Shown here: positions 14,380-17,271 of the stretch, one piece after another
Layout: each line of letters opens with the position of its first letter
How positions within the stretch are numbered: the stretch's first letter is position 1
Assembly (NCBI GenBank): GCA_017398105.1
Contig: JAFQHF010000175.1
Location: forward strand, 1-17,271
Origin: Oscillospiraceae bacterium
GTDB lineage: Bacteria; Bacillota_A; Clostridia; Oscillospirales; Oscillospiraceae
Length of the DNA stretch: 17,271 nt
Direction of reading: 5' to 3'
The notes under the pieces: model-generated
The model's input: only the letters and a program-made list of their open reading frames with translations
Database searches by the model: none
Told to the model about the DNA's origin: nothing
Translations under genes and position numbers: made by a program

Positions 14380-15581
14380 TCAAACGGCTGCGGATGAAAT
14401 TCATCTGCATCAATATGGCAATTGTTACAGCAATGCTGTATGTTATTTTCTCTCTGATCCTGTTTTTTATGGGACTGGGCATGCAGATCCAGAGCCGTTC
14501 CATGATGCAGTCGATCCTGGAGAGCACCATACGGCCGGGAGTGCAGGAATGGGAACGGCAGGAGGTTCGCCGGGCATATTTTGTGGTACGGCAGGATGCG
14601 GCCGGGGAGATTTCCCTGGTGGAGAATACATTTTTTGAGAATGCCGACCGGGAGCAGCTTCTGAAGCTTACCGGGATCGCACTGGAAGACCCGGAGAATT
14701 CGGGAACACTGGATGACTATGCACTGCGTTTTCAGAAGCGGCTGGGACGCAACGGTATGATCGTTGTTTTTCTGGACATGTCTGCGGAAATGGCCACCAT
14801 GAAAAACCTGGTGTATACCTGCGCCTTTATTGGCATTATCAGTTTTTCTGTTTTCCTGATCATCAGCTTCCTCCTGGCAAAGTGGGCAGTAAAGCCTGTG
14901 GAAAAGGCCTGGAATCAGCAGCGGCAGTTTGTGGCGGATGCATCCCATGAACTGAAAACACCTCTGACAGTGATTATGACCAATGCGGAGCTGCTTCAAA
15001 CACCGGGTTATGCAGAACGGGAGCGGATGCAGTTTGCCGACAGCATCCTGATCATGTCCCGCCAGATGCGCGGACTGGTGGAAAGTCTGCTGGAGCTTGC
15101 CAGAGTGGACAACGGCACCGCAAAAATGGTATTTTCTCAGGTGGATTTCAGCGAACTGACAGATGAGCAGGTCATGCTCTTTGAGCCGGTTTATTTTGAA
15201 AAAGAGCTGCGTCTGGAAAGCCGGGTGGAAGGAGACATCCGGATTCGCGGCAGCCGGGGTCATCTGGTGCAGGTTCTGGAGGCGCTTCTGGACAATGCTG
15301 CCAAATATACCGGCCCGGGCGGATGGGTTCGGGTGGTGCTGAAGCGGCAGGCCAGCCACTGTCTGCTACAGGTGTCCAATCCCGGCGAGGCCATCGGCCG
15401 GGAGGATCTGAAGAATATTTTCAAACGGTTCTACCGCATCGACAAAGCCAGAGCCATGAACCACAGCTACGGCCTGGGTCTGGCCATTGCCGACAGCATC
15501 ATTAAGGAACATGGCGGAAAGATCTGGGCGGAAAGTGCCCAGGGGATCAATACGTTTTTTGTGCAGCTGCCGATTCCGTAA
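14376..15581 (+). CDS. Membrane sensor histidine kinase, 401 aa
   Basis: This is the partner kinase of the upstream regulator. It has one N-terminal membrane helix (about residues 9-36), an extracytoplasmic loop of about 105 residues with no recognised sensor fold, and a second helix (145-168). A dimerisation domain with His191 in FVADASHELKTPL follows, then an ATPase domain with N-box Asn307 (LLDNAAKYT), F-box (IFKRFYRID) and G2 box GLGLA (366-370). The usual DxGxG box reads SNPGEAI, a variant common in Firmicutes kinases. The likely start is TTG 14376, overlapping the regulator stop codon, with GGAGG (14361-14365) 10 bases upstream. ATG 14394 would shorten the N-terminus by six residues and has no ribosome binding site. 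The kinase looks functional. Confidence 0.93.
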   Translation: MIKRLRMKFICINMAIVTAMLYVIFSLILFFMGLGMQIQSRSMMQSILESTIRPGVQEWERQEVRRAYFVVRQDAAGEISLVENTFFENADREQLLKLTGIALEDPENSGTLDDYALRFQKRLGRNGMIVVFLDMSAEMATMKNLVYTCAFIGIISFSVFLIISFLLAKWAVKPVEKAWNQQRQFVADASHELKTPLTVIMTNAELLQTPGYAERERMQFADSILIMSRQMRGLVESLLELARVDNGTAKMVFSQVDFSELTDEQVMLFEPVYFEKELRLESRVEGDIRIRGSRGHLVQVLEALLDNAAKYTGPGGWVRVVLKRQASHCLLQVSNPGEAIGREDLKNIFKRFYRIDKARAMNHSYGLGLAIADSIIKEHGGKIWAESAQGINTFFVQLPIP

Positions 15582-15701
15582 AAAGGCACGGCATCGGCTT
15601 GATGCGATTTTAGATAAGAAGTTTACAGGGCGGAGGCTTGCCTTCGCCGGGTGTTTCTGATTCCTGTGCGTGTGTGTACCATGCAGGTTTCGATACGGCC
15701 C

Positions 15702-15736
15702 GGCGGGAGCGGGCTTCCGCCCTGCAATGCTTTTTT
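15702..15736 (+). terminator. Possible terminator within the 352-base gap after the kinase gene
   Basis: GGCGGGAG (15702-15709) pairs with CTTCCGCC (15714-15721) including one G-U pair, and six T lie at 15731-15736, 9 bases beyond the stem. The gap 15582-15933 has no credible gene. It also holds a 9-bp hairpin at 15629-15648 (one G-U pair), a 5-bp hairpin at 15591-15605, a small hairpin at 15753-15766, and the promoter and leader hairpin listed next. Base 15720-15725 (CCCTGC) can pair either upstream (15682-15687) or downstream (15744-15749). Confidence 0.4.
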
Positions 15737-15837
15737 GCTTCCGGCAGGGAGACTGTGTCCGCACAGGCGGAGATTTATCAGCCAAAATGCCCACGAAAGG
15801 CGGAAATCAGGGGCACATTTTCTGGCAGTTTATCGTA

Positions 15838-15866
15838 TTGTATTCTGAGGCGTTCAGTGGTACTAT
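15838..15866 (+). promoter_or_regulatory. Probable promoter of the phosphoglycerate mutase-family gene
   Basis: TTGTAT (15838-15843) and TACTAT (15861-15866) are 17 bp apart, giving a start near 15873 and a leader of about 60 bases. Other AT-rich -10-like sequences follow (15875-15881), so the exact start is uncertain. Confidence 0.5.
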
Positions 15867-15876
15867 ATTCATTACT

Positions 15877-15913
15877 ATATACATTTGTCTTCGTAACGCG
15901 GACAGCTGTATAT
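15877..15913 (+). other. Leader hairpin upstream of the phosphoglycerate mutase-family gene
   Basis: ATATAC (15877-15882) pairs with GTATAT (15908-15913), and TGTC (15886-15889) with GACA (15901-15904), separated by a symmetric internal loop of 3 bases on each side. It ends 7 bases before the ribosome binding site AAGGAG (15921-15926). No known riboswitch fold is recognised. Confidence 0.35.
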
Positions 15914-15933
15914 CCGACCGAAGGAGAGAGGTT

Positions 15934-17133
15934 ATGAAGTATATCGTGATCCTGGGCGACGGCATGTCCGATGAGCCCATCGCCGCTCTGGGCGGCAAGA
16001 CCCCCCTGGAAGCAGCCAATACGCCCGCCATGGATGATCTGGCATCCAAAGGTGAACTGGGTATGGTGCAGAATGTTCCCGCCGGTATGTCTCCCGGCAG
16101 TGAAGTTGCCAATCTGTCTGTCATGGGCTATGATCCTCTGACGGATTTTACCGGACGATCTCCCCTGGAAGCCCTCAGCGTGGGTGTGGAGATGGAGCCG
16201 GATGATATTATTTTCCGCGCCAATGTGGTGACCCTGACCGAAGAGGAGCCCTATGACCAGAAGACCATTCTGGACCATTCCTCCGGAGAAATTTCCACCG
16301 CGGATGCCGATATCCTGATGGATGCCATCCGGGAGCATTTCAACAGCGAAGAATTTCAGTTCTACACCGGTACCAGCTACCGGCATATCATGGTCTGGAA
16401 GCATGGCCGTCTGGCGCAGCTGGAGCCGCCCCATGACCATCTGACGCAGGTTATCGGCCCCTGGCTGCCCAAGGAGACGGTTCTGCGGGAATTTATGGAG
16501 AAAAGCTTTGAGATCCTGAACAATCATCCCCTGAATCTGCAGCGCGCTGCTGAGGGTAAGAACAAGGCAAATTCTCTGTGGTACTGGGGTGCAGGCACCA
16601 GACCCAGCCTGAAAAACTTCGGGGAAAAGACCGGCCTGAAGGGCGCTATGGTGTCCGCTGTTGACCTGCTGAAGGGCATCGCCGTGGGTGCAGACATGAC
16701 CATCTGCCAGGTGGAGGGTGCCACGGGCTCCATTGACACCAACTGGGAAGGCAAGGCTCAGGCTGCCATTGATGCCCTGCTGAAGGATCACTGCGACTTT
16801 GTCTATGTCCACGTGGAGGCCCCCGATGAGATGGCGCACCAGGGTCTGCTGGAGGAAAAAATCAAGTCCATTGAATATCTGGACAGCCGCATCATTGCCC
16901 CCATCCGGGCTGCTGTGGAAGAAGCCGGAGAGGATTACCGGATGCTGGTTCTGCCTGACCATCCCAACCTGCTGCGCCTGCGCACCCACGTGGGCGAGCC
17001 GGTTCCCTATGTGCTTTACGACAGCACGAAGGAGCGCAAAACGCTGGCTCACTATGGTGAGGCAGAGGCGAAGGCAACAGGTATTTTCGAACCCCATGGC
17101 CATAAGCTCATGGAACGGTTCCTGCAGAAGTAA
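15934..17133 (+). CDS. Archaeal-type cofactor-independent phosphoglycerate mutase family; possible homoserine kinase, 399 aa
   Basis: This belongs to the alkaline-phosphatase-like metalloenzymes (ApgM type). The N-terminal metal site Asp9 in LGDGMSDEP, the nucleophile Ser56 in PGSEVANLSVMGYDP, and C-terminal ligands in EAPDEMAHQG (296-305) and LPDHPN (340-345) with RTH (350-352) are present. The family either interconverts 2- and 3-phosphoglycerate or, in a subgroup of clostridia and Bacteroides, is the proposed homoserine kinase of threonine synthesis. The HSSGEIST, GTSYRHIM, PPHDH and LPDHPN...RTHVGEPVPYVLYD segments resemble that subgroup as I remember it. I chose ATG 15934, with AAGGAG 7 bases upstream; the frame is open back to 15670 but without a start signal. 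No thr gene is visible within the window. Confidence 0.88.
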   Translation: MKYIVILGDGMSDEPIAALGGKTPLEAANTPAMDDLASKGELGMVQNVPAGMSPGSEVANLSVMGYDPLTDFTGRSPLEALSVGVEMEPDDIIFRANVVTLTEEEPYDQKTILDHSSGEISTADADILMDAIREHFNSEEFQFYTGTSYRHIMVWKHGRLAQLEPPHDHLTQVIGPWLPKETVLREFMEKSFEILNNHPLNLQRAAEGKNKANSLWYWGAGTRPSLKNFGEKTGLKGAMVSAVDLLKGIAVGADMTICQVEGATGSIDTNWEGKAQAAIDALLKDHCDFVYVHVEAPDEMAHQGLLEEKIKSIEYLDSRIIAPIRAAVEEAGEDYRMLVLPDHPNLLRLRTHVGEPVPYVLYDSTKERKTLAHYGEAEAKATGIFEPHGHKLMERFLQK

Positions 17134-17143
17134 ATTATCGTTT

Positions 17144-17159
17144 GTCGGCATGGGCCGAC
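17144..17159 (+). other. Short hairpin after the phosphoglycerate mutase-family gene
   Basis: GTCGGC (17144-17149) pairs with GCCGAC (17154-17159) around an ATGG loop, 10 bases after the stop codon. No T run follows, so it is not a convincing terminator. Confidence 0.35.
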
Positions 17160-17223
17160 GGCCAATGCGTGCTCGGTGCGGTGGGAATCGTGACTGCCCA
17201 AACCCGCTCGGTATCGTTACTAC

Positions 17224-17271
17224 GGTAAATGATTGATTATGCATCAATATCTGTAGGGCGGGGTCATGACC
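17224..17271. mobile_element. Left end of a second MITE-like element, cut by window edge
   Basis: It starts with GGTAAATGAT like the element at 12322. A small hairpin (ATTGAT 17232-17237 with ATCAAT 17243-17248), the block CTGTAGGGCGGGG and then TCATGACC follow in the same order and nearly the same spacing (27 versus 28 bases to CTGTAG). The hairpin sequence differs from the first copy but pairing is kept. The rest lies beyond the window. Confidence 0.75.

Noticed and set aside
15638..15937. 99-codon frame in the gap after the histidine kinase gene
   Set aside because: It has no ribosome binding site and a composition unlike its neighbours, and it crosses the hairpins and promoter of the next gene.
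15778..17247. 489-codon open frame on the minus strand across the phosphoglycerate mutase-family gene
   Set aside because: It has the same antisense composition and no domain, and the sense gene is certain.
1..17271. CRISPR array, tRNA, rRNA, transposase or phage genes
   Set aside because: I looked for regularly spaced direct repeats, tRNA T-loop signatures and integrase/transposase motifs and found none; repeats here are inverted and irregularly placed.

Overview
The window looks like chromosomal DNA of a low-to-mid GC Gram-positive clostridium, most likely an Oscillospiraceae/Ruminococcaceae gut relative. This is inferred from the strong AGGAGG-type ribosome binding sites, consensus sigma-A promoters, DegV, YesL/DUF624 and OmpR-type two-component genes, and the many GC-rich palindromic repeats between genes. 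No species can be named from sequence alone. There is no rRNA, tRNA, CRISPR array, transposase or prophage gene.

Layout. Positions 1-1292 hold the 3' end of a phosphoglucomutase/phosphomannomutase gene. Positions 1293-1691 hold two near-identical hairpins flanking a 132-bp inverted-repeat element, then a promoter. Positions 1692-3190 hold a two-gene unit, an uncharacterised coiled-coil protein and a GNAT acetyltransferase, closed by a two-way terminator shared with a convergent yesL-like membrane protein gene (3225-3860, minus). Positions 4056-12307 hold a complete arginine operon, argG-H-C-J-B-D-F. It starts at a perfect-consensus promoter with tandem ArgR-type operator sites over the transcription start and ends at a strong intrinsic terminator. 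Together these genes cover glutamate to arginine by the acetyl-recycling route (ArgJ), except carbamoyl phosphate supply. No argR or carAB is in view. Positions 12322-12588 are a 267-bp MITE-like element. A minus-strand degV gene (12646-13506) then stands divergent from an OmpR-family response regulator and its histidine kinase (13705-15581). Positions 15582-15933 are a structured noncoding stretch with a promoter. Positions 15934-17133 encode an archaeal-type phosphoglycerate mutase family protein that may instead be the proposed clostridial/Bacteroides-type homoserine kinase. A second copy of the MITE-like element starts at 17224 and runs off the window.

I found no clearly new protein system. 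The most interesting signal is noncoding. A family of palindromic repeats shares a GTAGGG-N-GGG(G)TC core and is present in four intergenic places. One copy lies inside the arginine operon in terminator-like form, and others are built into longer elements with terminal inverted repeats. Several hairpins differ between copies by paired, structure-preserving changes.
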